Positions 46,517 through 56,151 of a DNA stretch of 64,000 nucleotides are shown here, one piece after another (within the stretch, counting starts at the first letter, position 1; each line of letters begins with the position of its first letter). A program made the position numbers and the translations under genes. The stretch comes from Bacillota bacterium (GTDB lineage: Bacteria > Bacillota > UBA994): positions 1 through 64,000 of the forward strand of contig WSXW01000003.1 in assembly GCA_009773495.1 (NCBI GenBank). Direction: 5' to 3'. A model generated the notes under the pieces. The model ran no database searches and was not told the DNA's origin. It was given only the letters and a program-made list of their open reading frames with translations.

Positions 46517-46573
46517 GAGGAATAGGAAATGTGAAAACTGGAACAGGAAAACGGGAGAGGAAACGAAGAACGG
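46517..46573. repeat. Heptanucleotide array, purine-rich dialect
   Basis: GAGGAAT AGGAAAT GTGAAAA CTGGAAC AGGAAAA CGGGAGA GGAAACG AAGAACG. Confidence 0.55.
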
Positions 46574-46685
46574 TACCCATGAACAAATAATGTATTGCGG
46601 TATGTATCTTCATTCCTTTCAGTGAAGATCACGTGCCAATCAGGTCTCGTCAGTGGTACAGGTTCCCCCTCCCCACCCCAATTGC

Positions 46686-46710
46686 CAAAAGGAAGCCTTG
46701 CGGCTTCCTG
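46686..46710 (-). terminator. Terminator of efp
   Basis: Minus strand AGGAAGCC-GCA-AGGCTTCCTTTTGG. Confidence 0.65.
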
Positions 46711-46717
46711 AGTGGGT

Positions 46718-47275
46718 CTATAGGCGGTCGAGATATTCTTTGGTGCGGGTATCGATGCGGAGTTTGTCACCTACGTTAATAAAAAACGGTACGTTAATTA
46801 CCAGACCAGTCTCCATCGTAGCAGGTTTTGTGCCGCCTGAAGCGGTGTCGCCTTTAAAACTTGGTGATGTGTCAGTTACGGTTAGCTCAACATAGTACGG
46901 CAGTTCGATACCAATAATGCGCTCGTGGTACAGTAACATGCTCACGTTATCATTCTCTTTAAGGTACTTGATGTCGTCACCAAGGTCATTGTGAGACACA
47001 TTCAGCTGCTCGTAGTTCTCGGTATCCATAAAAGTGTAGAAATCACCGTTGTCATAAAGATATTGCATTTGACGGCGTTCTACATGGGCCTTGCTGACCT
47101 TTTCGCCTGCCCTAAAGGTTAGTTCCTGAACGGCGCCAGTTTCAACATTCTTAACTTTAGCACGTACAAATGCGGCACCCTTGCCTGGCTTAACATGCTG
47201 GAAGTCAACTATGGAGAAAGCTACACCCTCAAGCTCAATGGTGAGCCCGGTCCTAAATTCACTGGTGGAGATCAT
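46718..47275 (-). CDS. efp: Translation elongation factor P
   Basis: MISTSEFRTGLTIELEGVAFSIVDFQHVKPGKGAAFVRAKVKN. Confidence 0.97.
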   Translation of the reverse strand: MISTSEFRTGLTIELEGVAFSIVDFQHVKPGKGAAFVRAKVKNVETGAVQELTFRAGEKVSKAHVERRQMQYLYDNGDFYTFMDTENYEQLNVSHNDLGDDIKYLKENDNVSMLLYHERIIGIELPYYVELTVTDTSPSFKGDTASGGTKPATMETGLVINVPFFINVGDKLRIDTRTKEYLDRL

Positions 47276-47315
47276 CTTTTCATCCTCCTACAATTTTAAC
47301 CTGCGGCAGAGGGGG

Positions 47316-47402
47316 ATCGTACCTAGTACGGCGTCGGACTCGTACCTCGTACTCAGTACCTCTTAGATACGAAGCACGAAGTACGGAGTACGAAGTACGG
47401 CT
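47316..47402. repeat. Heptanucleotide array in head-to-head inverted arrangement
   Basis: ATCGTAC CTAGTAC GGCGTCG GA CTCGTAC CTCGTAC TCAGTAC CTCTTAGA TACGAAG CACGAAG TACGGAG TACGAAG TACGGCT. Confidence 0.85.
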
Positions 47403-47410
47403 CACACCTT

Positions 47411-48472
47411 CTACAAACAGATTAACTCCTTACTAAATCGGTTAAAGTTGCGATACCCATTCTCAGTAACTACTACCATATCCTCTATGCGTACTCCGCC
47501 CCATTCCGGTATGTATATGCCGGGTTCAATCGTAACCACCATGCCCGGCTGCAAGATGTCTTCGGACTTGCTGCCAGCGCTGGGGCCTTCATGAACCATG
47601 CGGCCTACGCCGTGGCCGAGACCATGCCCAAAGCGCTCGCCGTATCCTGCGGCAGAAATGATGTCACGGGCAACTTTGTCTACGTCTTTACCCACTATCC
47701 CAGGACGAACAGCAGCCAAAGCAGCACGCTGTGCCTCTAGCACAATGTTGTAAATCTTCTCTTGTTCTGGGCTCGCCGTGCCAATTACGAATGAACGGGT
47801 CATGTCACAACAATAACCATTGTACACAGCACCAAAGTCTAGCGTCAAGAAGTCTCCTGTTTGTATTACCCTTTCGCTAGCACGACCATGGGGTAGGCTT
47901 GAGCGCGGACCTGAGGCGGAGATAGAATCAAAGGCCAAACGTTCCCCACCTAGACGGCGCATAGCTACTTCTAACTCCAACGCGACGTAGGCTTCGCTAA
48001 CACCGGCCTTGATTTTTGGTAAAATCATTTCTAAGGCAGCCTCAGCAATCTCAGTAGCCTTTTGCATGTAAGACAGTTCTGCCTCATCTTTAACCATGCG
48101 AAGTTTTTCTACTGCGCCAGTAACTGGTACCAGTTCTACTACAAGGTTTTCTTTTAGAGTTTGGTAATTGCCGAAGGTTACAAAATCGCTTTCAAAACCG
48201 AGTTTTGTTATATTGCCGTCGTTTAACGCCTTGTTGAGAGCGTCGTGGAGCGAGGGAGCATAATCAAGGCAGGTAAACTCCGTAGCTTGAGCAGAGGCCT
48301 GCTCCACGTAACGGAAGTCCGTAAGGATAGAGGCCATGTTTTTACCAACTAATACATAGCCGGCGGAACCAGTGAACCCTGTAATATAGGCTCTGTTATC
48401 GGGCTTGAGGATTAAAATTGCATCTACCTCTACAGGCAGAACCTGCCTTAATTGTTCTAGTCTTGTTACCAC
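47411..48472 (-). CDS. pepQ: Xaa-Pro aminopeptidase (M24)
   Basis: [59 protein letters not shown]. Confidence 0.93.
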   Translation of the reverse strand: MVTRLEQLRQVLPVEVDAILILKPDNRAYITGFTGSAGYVLVGKNMASILTDFRYVEQASAQATEFTCLDYAPSLHDALNKALNDGNITKLGFESDFVTFGNYQTLKENLVVELVPVTGAVEKLRMVKDEAELSYMQKATEIAEAALEMILPKIKAGVSEAYVALELEVAMRRLGGERLAFDSISASGPRSSLPHGRASERVIQTGDFLTLDFGAVYNGYCCDMTRSFVIGTASPEQEKIYNIVLEAQRAALAAVRPGIVGKDVDKVARDIISAAGYGERFGHGLGHGVGRMVHEGPSAGSKSEDILQPGMVVTIEPGIYIPEWGGVRIEDMVVVTENGYRNFNRFSKELICL

Positions 48473-48514
48473 TTAGCTTTCCCCCTTGATTAACTGAACC
48501 TTGCTCTTAGAATA

Positions 48515-48970
48515 CTACGCCTCTACAGTAGGCACCTTACCTAAAATATTAAGAGCAGCCTGTAACCCTAAGACGTAACCATAAGGTCCAAACCCACTTA
48601 TTTGCCCGATTGCTACCGGGGCAATAACAGACTTGTGTCTAAACTCTTCGCGGGCGTAAATATTGCTTAAGTGAACTTCGACGGTGGGTATACCGCAGGA
48701 AGCTATAGCATCACGAATAGCTATACTGTAATGCGTATAAGCACCGGGGTTAATGATGATGCACTCATAGCTACCGATGGCCTGCTGAATGGCGGTAATT
48801 ATCTCCCCTTCACCATTATGCTGTATTACATCGACAGTAATGCCGGCGTGTAAACCAGCAGCAACCAGCAGGGCATTGATCTCCGGCAAGGTGGTAAGGC
48901 CATAGATCTTCTTCTCGCGATGGCCGAGTAAATTGAGATTAGGTCCATGAATCACAAGAATATTGGTCAA
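48515..48970 (-). CDS. aroQ: Type II 3-dehydroquinate dehydratase
   Basis: ILVIHGPNLNLLGHREKKIYG, IINPGAYTHYSIAIRDAI, VEVHLSNIYAREEFRHKS. Confidence 0.96.
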   Translation of the reverse strand: MTNILVIHGPNLNLLGHREKKIYGLTTLPEINALLVAAGLHAGITVDVIQHNGEGEIITAIQQAIGSYECIIINPGAYTHYSIAIRDAIASCGIPTVEVHLSNIYAREEFRHKSVIAPVAIGQISGFGPYGYVLGLQAALNILGKVPTVEA

Positions 48971-49154
48971 ACAAGTTCCTCCTTAATAGGGCAACACAGC
49001 GTCACCAATCGCAAATTACACCTTAGACTATCCAAATATATTCTGCTTTAAAGCTAATACTCCTGCCTGAGAAGGTCAATCTTTCGAATTAGTGGGGCTT
49101 TGTGGTACTGTGGTCCCCTGCGTGCACCTGTACTAGGCTCTTACGTATCCTCAT

Positions 49155-49703
49155 TTAAAGCTCAGATTGCTGGCCTTCTTTCCACCAGGCGGCAATATGA
49201 GCCGCCACCTGGTTTGGTGTCATGTCGTCTGCATCTACAGAGAAATCCGCATAGCCTGTGTAGAGGTCTTGACGCACCTTGAGAATACTGGTTAATCTTG
49301 CTTCGAGATCTGATTCCTCGGCAACTAGTGGTAGATTGTGTTTGCTCCGGATAAGCCGTCTAGCGAGGCTCGACACGCGGGCTCGCAGGTATACAACCCG
49401 GCCGACTTTTTTTAGAGCGTTCATGCCCCGTTCTGAGAGCACGCTACCACCACCAAGGGCTAGCACTATGCTTTCCTCAGTTGCAGCTAAGCTGAGCATA
49501 AGCTCTTCTTCACGCTGTCGAAAGGCTTCTTCGCCGAGCTTTTTAAAAACATCTGTAATAGACATAGTAAATGAGTCCACAATCATCTCGTCTAAATCTA
49601 GGAAACGTGCCGTCAAAGCTGCCCCCAGTCTCCTACCTACACTGGATTTCCCGCTCCCCATCATGCCTGTTAATATCAGGTGCATGCTAGTTGGGGTACT
49701 CAT
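49155..49703 (-). CDS. aroK: Shikimate kinase
   Basis: LILTGMMGSGKSSVGRRLGAAL, FLDLDEMIVD, ALGGGSVLSERG; start position uncertain. Confidence 0.92.
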   Translation of the reverse strand: MSTPTSMHLILTGMMGSGKSSVGRRLGAALTARFLDLDEMIVDSFTMSITDVFKKLGEEAFRQREEELMLSLAATEESIVLALGGGSVLSERGMNALKKVGRVVYLRARVSSLARRLIRSKHNLPLVAEESDLEARLTSILKVRQDLYTGYADFSVDADDMTPNQVAAHIAAWWKEGQQSEL

Positions 49704-50151
49704 CAGAGATTCTAATTCGCCCAGCAATATTCAAGACCAGATGTTTTTTCTTTCCGTTTGTGGCAACTAACGTTATGGTCTTATTGGGTGTAGGTGCCCC
49801 AAACGCCACTGGCTCGCCTAAATAGTTAAAGGCAAAGTTCACGTTGGTTTGTTGAAATCTAACGCTACTAGGCAGAATTCTGCGGTATTCTTTCAATTCT
49901 ACGCCGTCGCGATAGACCCTTAGTTGATGAGGAGGTGGGTCGAAGTGATGGAACTGCATGTTAAGCGTTGCCCCACGCAGAATAGCCTGTTGCCGAACCA
50001 GCTGCGCATCTGCCGCTAGCTGACGCATAAAGCTCGAAAGCTCTGCAGTGACTAATGTGTCAGTAATGCGGGGTGCTACGACAAGGGCTAAAATTCCCAT
50101 GATGCCTATAACCGCGATAAATTCGATAAGTGTGAAGCCGTTCTTTTTCAT
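49687..50151 (-). CDS. Prepilin-type N-terminal cleavage/methylation protein (GspH-like)
   Basis: MKKNGFTLIEFIAVIGIMGILALVVAPRI. Confidence 0.88.
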   Translation of the reverse strand: MKKNGFTLIEFIAVIGIMGILALVVAPRITDTLVTAELSSFMRQLAADAQLVRQQAILRGATLNMQFHHFDPPPHQLRVYRDGVELKEYRRILPSSVRFQQTNVNFAFNYLGEPVAFGAPTPNKTITLVATNGKKKHLVLNIAGRIRISDEYPN

Positions 50152-50360
50152 CGTAGTACACTCCTAACCGACCCACGCATAAATTCAATAAGGGCAGATA
50201 CCCGTCCAAGCTCAAACGCAGCAGCGCCTTGGCAAGCCCACGGTGTTGGCAGCAACGCATACTTAGCCTCCAGCCCGTAGTAACTAAAGGCCGCCTGCTG
50301 CATGCCAGGCGACCGGGAATACGTCAGAGGAAAACCAAGTAAGTATAATTCCTTCGCCAT
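50148..50360 (-). pseudogene. Internally deleted shikimate dehydrogenase (aroE) mini-ORF
   Basis: 70 aa: MAKELYLLGFPLTYSRSPGMQQAAFSYYGLEAKYALLPTP (AroE N-terminus, S-x-S-P motif) joined to CQGAAAFELGRVSALIEFMRGSVRSVL (AroE C-terminal helix, cf. QGA.AFELWTG..AP...MR..V); open, overlaps the next start codon. Confidence 0.65.
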
Positions 50361-50369
50361 AGTTAACTC

Positions 50370-50939
50370 CTATTTCCTAGGTGTGAAAAGGGACCGGGTC
50401 GGGTACCCACCCTCTTTAGCTTCTCCTATAATGGCTCCGCTAAATAATCTCACGCGGAGCAAACCCGTCAAATTATTTTCTAGGCCAGCGAATTGCAGCG
50501 ACTCTAGTACTAGCGCCTGGTCTTGTTCATCGAGTATAGAGAGAAAGCGATAGAGGGACTGGTAAGATCCGCTGATATTCAGGGTAGAAATACCACCAAT
50601 TTCAGTCACGTGGAGGGATGTATTCTGCAGGGTTATGGCTGAAGTACTAACTGCTCCCTCAACCATTACCAAAAACTCCGGGAGAGGAATGCCCAGCTCT
50701 CTTTGTTCAGTAGAGGCAGTGAGCTTGGCCTTCAGTCCCTCAATAGCTGTATGCAGCTCTTGCTCTGCTGCTTCCCAGGGCGCGAGCCTAGCGATAGTAG
50801 TCTCAAGTTGAGCTATCTCCTGTAGCAAAGAAAGTTTCTTTGCACTGAGAGGTTGCCAAAAATAGAGGTATAGTACAGTAAAGGTGGCGATTATAAAGAG
50901 TGCAGCTACAAGTAGTATCTCGCGCTTACTAAGTTTCAT
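50370..50939 (-). CDS. pilO: Type IV pilus assembly protein PilO
   Basis: Single TM and coiled coil; operon position after PilM/PilN. Confidence 0.75.
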   Translation of the reverse strand: MKLSKREILLVAALFIIATFTVLYLYFWQPLSAKKLSLLQEIAQLETTIARLAPWEAAEQELHTAIEGLKAKLTASTEQRELGIPLPEFLVMVEGAVSTSAITLQNTSLHVTEIGGISTLNISGSYQSLYRFLSILDEQDQALVLESLQFAGLENNLTGLLRVRLFSGAIIGEAKEGGYPTRSLFTPRK

Positions 50940-51460
50940 GGCGCCGTCACCGCCCTAATCTGCACTGTAATTTCAAAGCCGTGCCCACCTGTTTCGGAAT
51001 TTAGAAAGCTCAAGGTGGGGGCGCTAAACACCTCAGACCCAGCTAAAAGCTTTAGAAACTCAGCCGACAAGGCATAAGTAGGTGTCACACCACGAACCGT
51101 GAAACGGGTTTCGTCAAGGGATAGGTCAGAAATAAAGAGGCTGTCAGGCATGAGCCTGGCCAGTTCATCAAGATACACCAGCAGGCGGGTTTGCCCGGGT
51201 ATCGGCTCCCCTTCAATTCTTCTCAGTTCCTGTTCGAGGGCGGCCCTTTCCCTAAGTAAGCCGTCTAGAGGCAAAAGCTTTGTAGCGCGGGCCTCCAATG
51301 CATTGCGCTGGCTGCTGAGAGTCTCCACCGTCGTTACAAGGTTAAGACTGTAAAGGGCTAAGGGTACTACCGCACAGATAATAGACAGCAATATTATTAG
51401 GGTGGTTTTGCTACGGCGGGGTCGCTGCTGCAGTTCCTGAGGCAACAGGTTTATCTTCAC
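50936..51460 (-). CDS. pilN: Type IV pilus assembly protein PilN
   Basis: VKINLLPQELQQRPRRSKTTLIILL; probable GTG start at 51460. Confidence 0.8.
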   Translation of the reverse strand: MKINLLPQELQQRPRRSKTTLIILLSIICAVVPLALYSLNLVTTVETLSSQRNALEARATKLLPLDGLLRERAALEQELRRIEGEPIPGQTRLLVYLDELARLMPDSLFISDLSLDETRFTVRGVTPTYALSAEFLKLLAGSEVFSAPTLSFLNSETGGHGFEITVQIRAVTAP

Positions 51461-51461
51461 G

Positions 51462-53054
51462 CTAAACCTCCCCCAGCGCCAAGCCGATGGCCACACTGAG
51501 GGTGGCTCCGGCCAAAGCCAATTCTGCTTTGGGCACATTGTGCACCATATGCTCCAGCGGGTTAGCCACTTGGAGCTTAAAGTTAGTGGCTACGCTACTC
51601 AAGGTTTCCCGCAGGTGAATCTCCAGTTGTGGTGCCATGTCTGGAAGGATGCTGTTGCCCCCCACAAGCTGTACACTGTCTATTGATTCGCCCTTATTTT
51701 TAGATAAATAGTAGTTAACCGTGGTGCTTATTTCAACAAAAAGCCTGTCCCGTACCGGCAGTAAAGAAGAGTAAATCGGGCTATCTGGCTGTAGGCCATG
51801 TAAAATCTTTTGATTTTCCGCATCAACGAAATCTACATTTAGCTGGGTCATAACGGCTCGAGTCAACTGATTGCCGCCCATGCTAATAACGCGCGCGGCT
51901 TGAAGAACACCGCCTTTGAAAATGCTTATATTGGTGGTGCCAGCACCAAAATCGCAGATTAGATGTGTTCCCTGACTAATTGCGTCTCGTGAGGCCAACA
52001 GCACTGTGCGGTAGACGGAAAGGGGCTCGATGTCTACCCGCGATACGTTAAAGCCTTTACCCCTCATGTAATCAAGAAACTTGACGATAGGCTCCTTCTG
52101 CATGGCAACTAACATCACTGAGGTAGCTTCGCCTTTTTTCCCAGGCATAATCGTAAAGTCAGTGAGAGTATCTTCTTTGCTCAATTGCAGGAGCTGATCG
52201 ATCTGCCAATTGATGGCGGCTCGCATTTCTTTCTTAGGCATGGGTGGGAGCTTCATTTCTCTAAGCATCAAGTTTTGTCCGGTGAGGGTGGTGGCGGCTT
52301 TGTGGGTAGTGAATTTGCCCATTTGTATGGCCTCATCTAGAGCAACGCTTAATTCGTCCGGTCGACGAATTAAGCCGTTTTCTACGCTACCTCTAGGTGT
52401 GGGCACAATTGAATAGCGCAAGATATTAGGCGGGTTACCTTGTTGTAGTTCAACTATCTTAATCTGTGAGTTACCGACGTCTATACCGAGGACTGGACGT
52501 GAGAACAGTCTTTTAAAGAAGGATAGCTCTACGCCGTGTTTTTTTTCGCCTTCTTCCGGTATCTCTTGAGCAACAACCGCTGAGCGGACGGTTTCTATAG
52601 GTTTGACCACTGCTGCGGGCGACTTAAGGGGCTGTTCTTGCTGTTTTACAGTCTTATCAATCTTTGGTTCTGCTACAGCTTCTAGGGCGGCCATCTGAAA
52701 TACTGGTGCATACGCTTGGGTAGAGTTTACCTCAGCAGTAGGCTCTAGCTGTGTTAACTGCTCTGGGGGAGTCGTCTCTCCGTCTGCGGCTATCTTGTTG
52801 AAAGCTCCCTTTCGCCACCGCTCAACCCCTAACACAGTGACATAGATAATCAGCGCGAGACCCAAGAGGGCCGCAGCTCCGATCGCAACCATCAACCCAT
52901 AATCTTCGGCCACGTAGGGAAGAACCATAAGGAAGGCCACAACCAGTAGGCCTATAGCAATCCGAGTGCGGAGGCTTCTACGAGCGGCCTTGGTGCGTTC
53001 AATCCGGGTGGTGAGCGTGTACTTTTTTCGTTCTCTGCGTGAATTCAGATCCAA
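51462..53054 (-). CDS. pilM: Type IV pilus assembly protein PilM with N-terminal membrane extension
   Basis: VLGIDVGNSQIKIVELQ, CDFGAGTTNISIFKGGVL, VQLVGGNSILPDMA; about 190-aa N-terminal extension with two hydrophobic segments. Confidence 0.85.
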   Translation of the reverse strand: MDLNSRRERKKYTLTTRIERTKAARRSLRTRIAIGLLVVAFLMVLPYVAEDYGLMVAIGAAALLGLALIIYVTVLGVERWRKGAFNKIAADGETTPPEQLTQLEPTAEVNSTQAYAPVFQMAALEAVAEPKIDKTVKQQEQPLKSPAAVVKPIETVRSAVVAQEIPEEGEKKHGVELSFFKRLFSRPVLGIDVGNSQIKIVELQQGNPPNILRYSIVPTPRGSVENGLIRRPDELSVALDEAIQMGKFTTHKAATTLTGQNLMLREMKLPPMPKKEMRAAINWQIDQLLQLSKEDTLTDFTIMPGKKGEATSVMLVAMQKEPIVKFLDYMRGKGFNVSRVDIEPLSVYRTVLLASRDAISQGTHLICDFGAGTTNISIFKGGVLQAARVISMGGNQLTRAVMTQLNVDFVDAENQKILHGLQPDSPIYSSLLPVRDRLFVEISTTVNYYLSKNKGESIDSVQLVGGNSILPDMAPQLEIHLRETLSSVATNFKLQVANPLEHMVHNVPKAELALAGATLSVAIGLALGEV

Positions 53055-53097
53055 TCGTGCAGCTTCCTTTCCTCAGATTGCTATTCAGGTATGAGGG

Positions 53098-54477
53098 TTA
53101 CCTCCCGCCCCAAGTGTGGAACGTATATACGTCGCCTGTGGGCCATAGATTTAAGGCATTGGCAAAGCGGGTGAACGTAGTGGCGGGGCTGCCATCAAGA
53201 ATAACCCTATCCCCGCTCGCACCACTTCCATTGAGCTCCCGCCCTACAACGATACCTTTGAGCTTACCGTTACCAGTAAGACTGATTACAGCATTAGGGG
53301 CATAGAGGACCCTTAGATGGGCCTCAGCAGCGCCGCTTACGGTTACGCTATTGCCCCCGGTAATGACATGGCCGACAATTCCTCCACTGGCACCGATGTT
53401 AACATTTGCTGAATGGGCAATTAGCGAGGCCTTCACTATAGAAGCACCGCCAAGGTTGATAGTTTGTGTGCCATAGTAATAAATATCTACCTTATCAAAG
53501 CTGCCATCAGTATTAATAAACCCGTCCGCGGTTATGGATAGAGTGTTTTCTACATGAAAGATGAGACGGCCTTTACCTGACCCGGTGATGTAGATTCCTC
53601 GTCCTGCACCAGCACCATTCACTGTAAGATTCTTGGTTCTGATGATGACGTCAGCATCTCCAGGGACGTTGATGAGCAAGGTAGCCCTAACAGTGATGCT
53701 ATCGTAGCTGCCAGTCCCTGGCAGCGTAGAGGTGGACGGATTCCATCCAGCAGTGAAAGACCCCCGTGGAGTCAGGCCCTGCGGCAGGCGCCCGGTCAGA
53801 TCTGGGGGGGAGAATGTTGGAGCAGAGGGAACTAGGCTCACTGTGCCGGTGATGTGATTACTGATTGGTTGGGTGAGTTTTATTTTTCCGGCAAGATCAT
53901 CGCCAACAATATAAACATCGCCCGTTACCTTAGTATTCCAAGCGTTGAATTCGAGCGAATTTGCCATCACGTCGCCAACAATCGCGAAATTGGCGCCTAA
54001 CTTTACTGTACCAAACATGGCTGCTAGAGGCAGGCCCGAGTCCGACCCGCTCCCCACATCTACTTTCGTACTGACTTTACTCTTGGCCAGGTTCTTCTTG
54101 CCCTCTGAGACAATATTCCAGCCTTCGTTTGTTCTGATGTAGGAGATGCGCATGTCCCCAATATCTGACATAAACGAGCTCAGGGGTTCCGCGCCGGCAA
54201 AACCCGCACTCCTATAGGCAACATATTCCTGACCAACCGCTAGGTTCGTGGGAAAAGTGAGGCTTCCAGACAGGATGCCTTGCATGGCCCAGGCGAGCCC
54301 AGCCTCCGCCACGTAAAAAGCCTGAATACTTGAGGTGTGGGCTATAGCTGCCCGGTACTCAGCCGTGGTAACGGAAGTAAAGGTGACTCCTACCACCATC
54401 AAGACCGCAACAACAATCAGCGCAAAGACCAAGATACTGCCTTTCTCCTGAACCATCAAAATCACCCTTCCACTCAT
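53098..54477 (-). CDS. PilX-like pilus assembly protein with bactofilin-like repeat region
   Basis: QEKGSILVFALIVVAVLMVVGVTFTSVTTAEYRAA... and a glycine-rich beta-rich C-terminus. Confidence 0.65.
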   Translation of the reverse strand: MSGRVILMVQEKGSILVFALIVVAVLMVVGVTFTSVTTAEYRAAIAHTSSIQAFYVAEAGLAWAMQGILSGSLTFPTNLAVGQEYVAYRSAGFAGAEPLSSFMSDIGDMRISYIRTNEGWNIVSEGKKNLAKSKVSTKVDVGSGSDSGLPLAAMFGTVKLGANFAIVGDVMANSLEFNAWNTKVTGDVYIVGDDLAGKIKLTQPISNHITGTVSLVPSAPTFSPPDLTGRLPQGLTPRGSFTAGWNPSTSTLPGTGSYDSITVRATLLINVPGDADVIIRTKNLTVNGAGAGRGIYITGSGKGRLIFHVENTLSITADGFINTDGSFDKVDIYYYGTQTINLGGASIVKASLIAHSANVNIGASGGIVGHVITGGNSVTVSGAAEAHLRVLYAPNAVISLTGNGKLKGIVVGRELNGSGASGDRVILDGSPATTFTRFANALNLWPTGDVYTFHTWGGR

Positions 54478-54959
54478 CGATAATTTCGGAGGGCCACTCT
54501 GGTTGAAAAGGTCATGGGCAGCCCAGTGCCGGGGCGAGCGCCTGGGACTGAGCTCACCGTGGTGACAGTAATTGTGACGACTTTCTTTACCACCTCAAAG
54601 TCAAAGCGAAGAGATTGGACATAGCTACACAAGGGCTGGTTATTAGCTCTGATCTCTTGTCCTACAATCGTGTAGCTAAAGGTACGATAGCTGTTTGTGC
54701 CTGCCTCCCATACCGCGAAGTCCACCTGGTTTTTAGCGCCGTTAACCACGACAGAACCATCGCGGGCCTCTCTCAAGCGCACAGAGATCTGATCCATGGC
54801 AAACCGCACGTCTGACACGACAAGACCCGCTGTTTGTCCGGCGCTATAGGAGCTCATGGCCTCCATGAACAGCGCAGATATCGCCATGGCGATAATGCCG
54901 AGGCAGGCCATGACCACTACCATCTCTATCAGTGTAAAACCACGCTCACTACGGAGCAA
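54474..54959 (-). CDS. Prepilin-type protein (PilW-like)
   Basis: SERGFTLIEMVVVMACLGIIAMAISALF. Confidence 0.8.
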   Translation of the reverse strand: MLRSERGFTLIEMVVVMACLGIIAMAISALFMEAMSSYSAGQTAGLVVSDVRFAMDQISVRLREARDGSVVVNGAKNQVDFAVWEAGTNSYRTFSYTIVGQEIRANNQPLCSYVQSLRFDFEVVKKVVTITVTTVSSVPGARPGTGLPMTFSTRVALRNYR

Positions 54960-55326
54960 AGAGACTCACCACCTTGAGGCTGCGCTCTAGTTTGCCCTCG
55001 ACCCAGTAGATATCAATAGTCACTTCCGTGAGGCCAGTCGAGTGGGTCGCTACTCTGCGCTCATAGGAGTACTTGCTGTCAATGACTGTTCTAGGAATCT
55101 GCCCGCGGTTAGCTGCGTCGGCCACACGAAAATCATCCATAAGAGCCTGAGCGTGGTAGGCAGCTGCCACCTGCGACTTAGCGAAGTGGGTGGTGCGAAG
55201 ACTCATTCCGAACATGCCCATAAGGGGGAGCACCACTACACCTAAAACCGCTATGGCCACCAGAACCTCCACTAATGTGAACCCCTGCTGTTTCACTCTT
55301 TCGGAAAGGATAGTTTGGGATCGCAT
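54949..55326 (-). CDS. Prepilin-type protein (PilV-like)
   Basis: KQQGFTLVEVLVAIAVLGVVVLPLMGMF. Confidence 0.8.
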   Translation of the reverse strand: MRSQTILSERVKQQGFTLVEVLVAIAVLGVVVLPLMGMFGMSLRTTHFAKSQVAAAYHAQALMDDFRVADAANRGQIPRTVIDSKYSYERRVATHSTGLTEVTIDIYWVEGKLERSLKVVSLFAP

Positions 55327-55347
55327 AACCTCACTTCCTTTCTTGCC

Positions 55348-56115
55348 TTATAACCCAACCATGGCGGTGTACCACTTTATAATTACCGGCCCCCACACCA
55401 TGGATATATAAGCGCCAAGCGCCAAGAAGGGCCCAAAAGGTAGCATATCCTTCCTACCTCTAATTTTCAACGCTATTAGAGAAATTCCTGCCACTGCGCC
55501 GACAACAAATGACAATAAAAGCGTCAAGATGACAGGGGCGGGGCCGAGATAGAGCCCAATCAGCGCCGCCAGCTTTACATCTCCAAAGCCCATGCCGCCT
55601 CGCGAGCCAAGATAAATAAGCAGCATGATTGCATACCCCAGGGTAGCTCCTAAGAAGGCATTCCGCAAGGTAATAAAGGGCAGAAACACTCTTAGCCCCG
55701 CCCAAAATACCACACCGGTAAGCAACAACTTATCTGGTATGTAAAAATGGTCGAGGTCGATGAAGCTTATCACGATGAGGAGTGATGAAAGCACTAGGTA
55801 CGGGATCAGCGCGCCTTGCAGCTGGTGCTTGAGGCCGAGGAGCAAGAAGACCAGCCCGGTGAGCAGCTCTACCGCCGGGTAGCGCCAGCTGATCTTACAG
55901 CCGCAGTAGCGGCAGCGGCCGCGGAGGAGGGCATAAGATCCCACGGGTAAAAGATCCACGATTGATAAGCGATGGCTACAGCTCGGGCAATGAGAAGGCG
56001 GGCGAACAAGACTCTCGTTAAGTGGTAAACGGTAGGTTAGGACGTTCAAGAAAGAGCCAAAGATAAGGCCAAATATAAAATACATGTGATGCATCACCTC
56101 ATAAATTAAGGCCAC
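55348..56115 (-). CDS. pilD: Prepilin peptidase (A24)
   Basis: GSFLNVLTYRLP, CPSCSHRLSIVDLLPVGSYALLRGRCRYC, GMGFGDVKLAALIGLYLG. Confidence 0.93.
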   Translation of the reverse strand: MALIYEVMHHMYFIFGLIFGSFLNVLTYRLPLNESLVRPPSHCPSCSHRLSIVDLLPVGSYALLRGRCRYCGCKISWRYPAVELLTGLVFLLLGLKHQLQGALIPYLVLSSLLIVISFIDLDHFYIPDKLLLTGVVFWAGLRVFLPFITLRNAFLGATLGYAIMLLIYLGSRGGMGFGDVKLAALIGLYLGPAPVILTLLLSFVVGAVAGISLIALKIRGRKDMLPFGPFLALGAYISMVWGPVIIKWYTAMVGL

Positions 56116-56151
56116 ACAATACTGTGCGGCCTTAACAAGTTAAGGATTACC

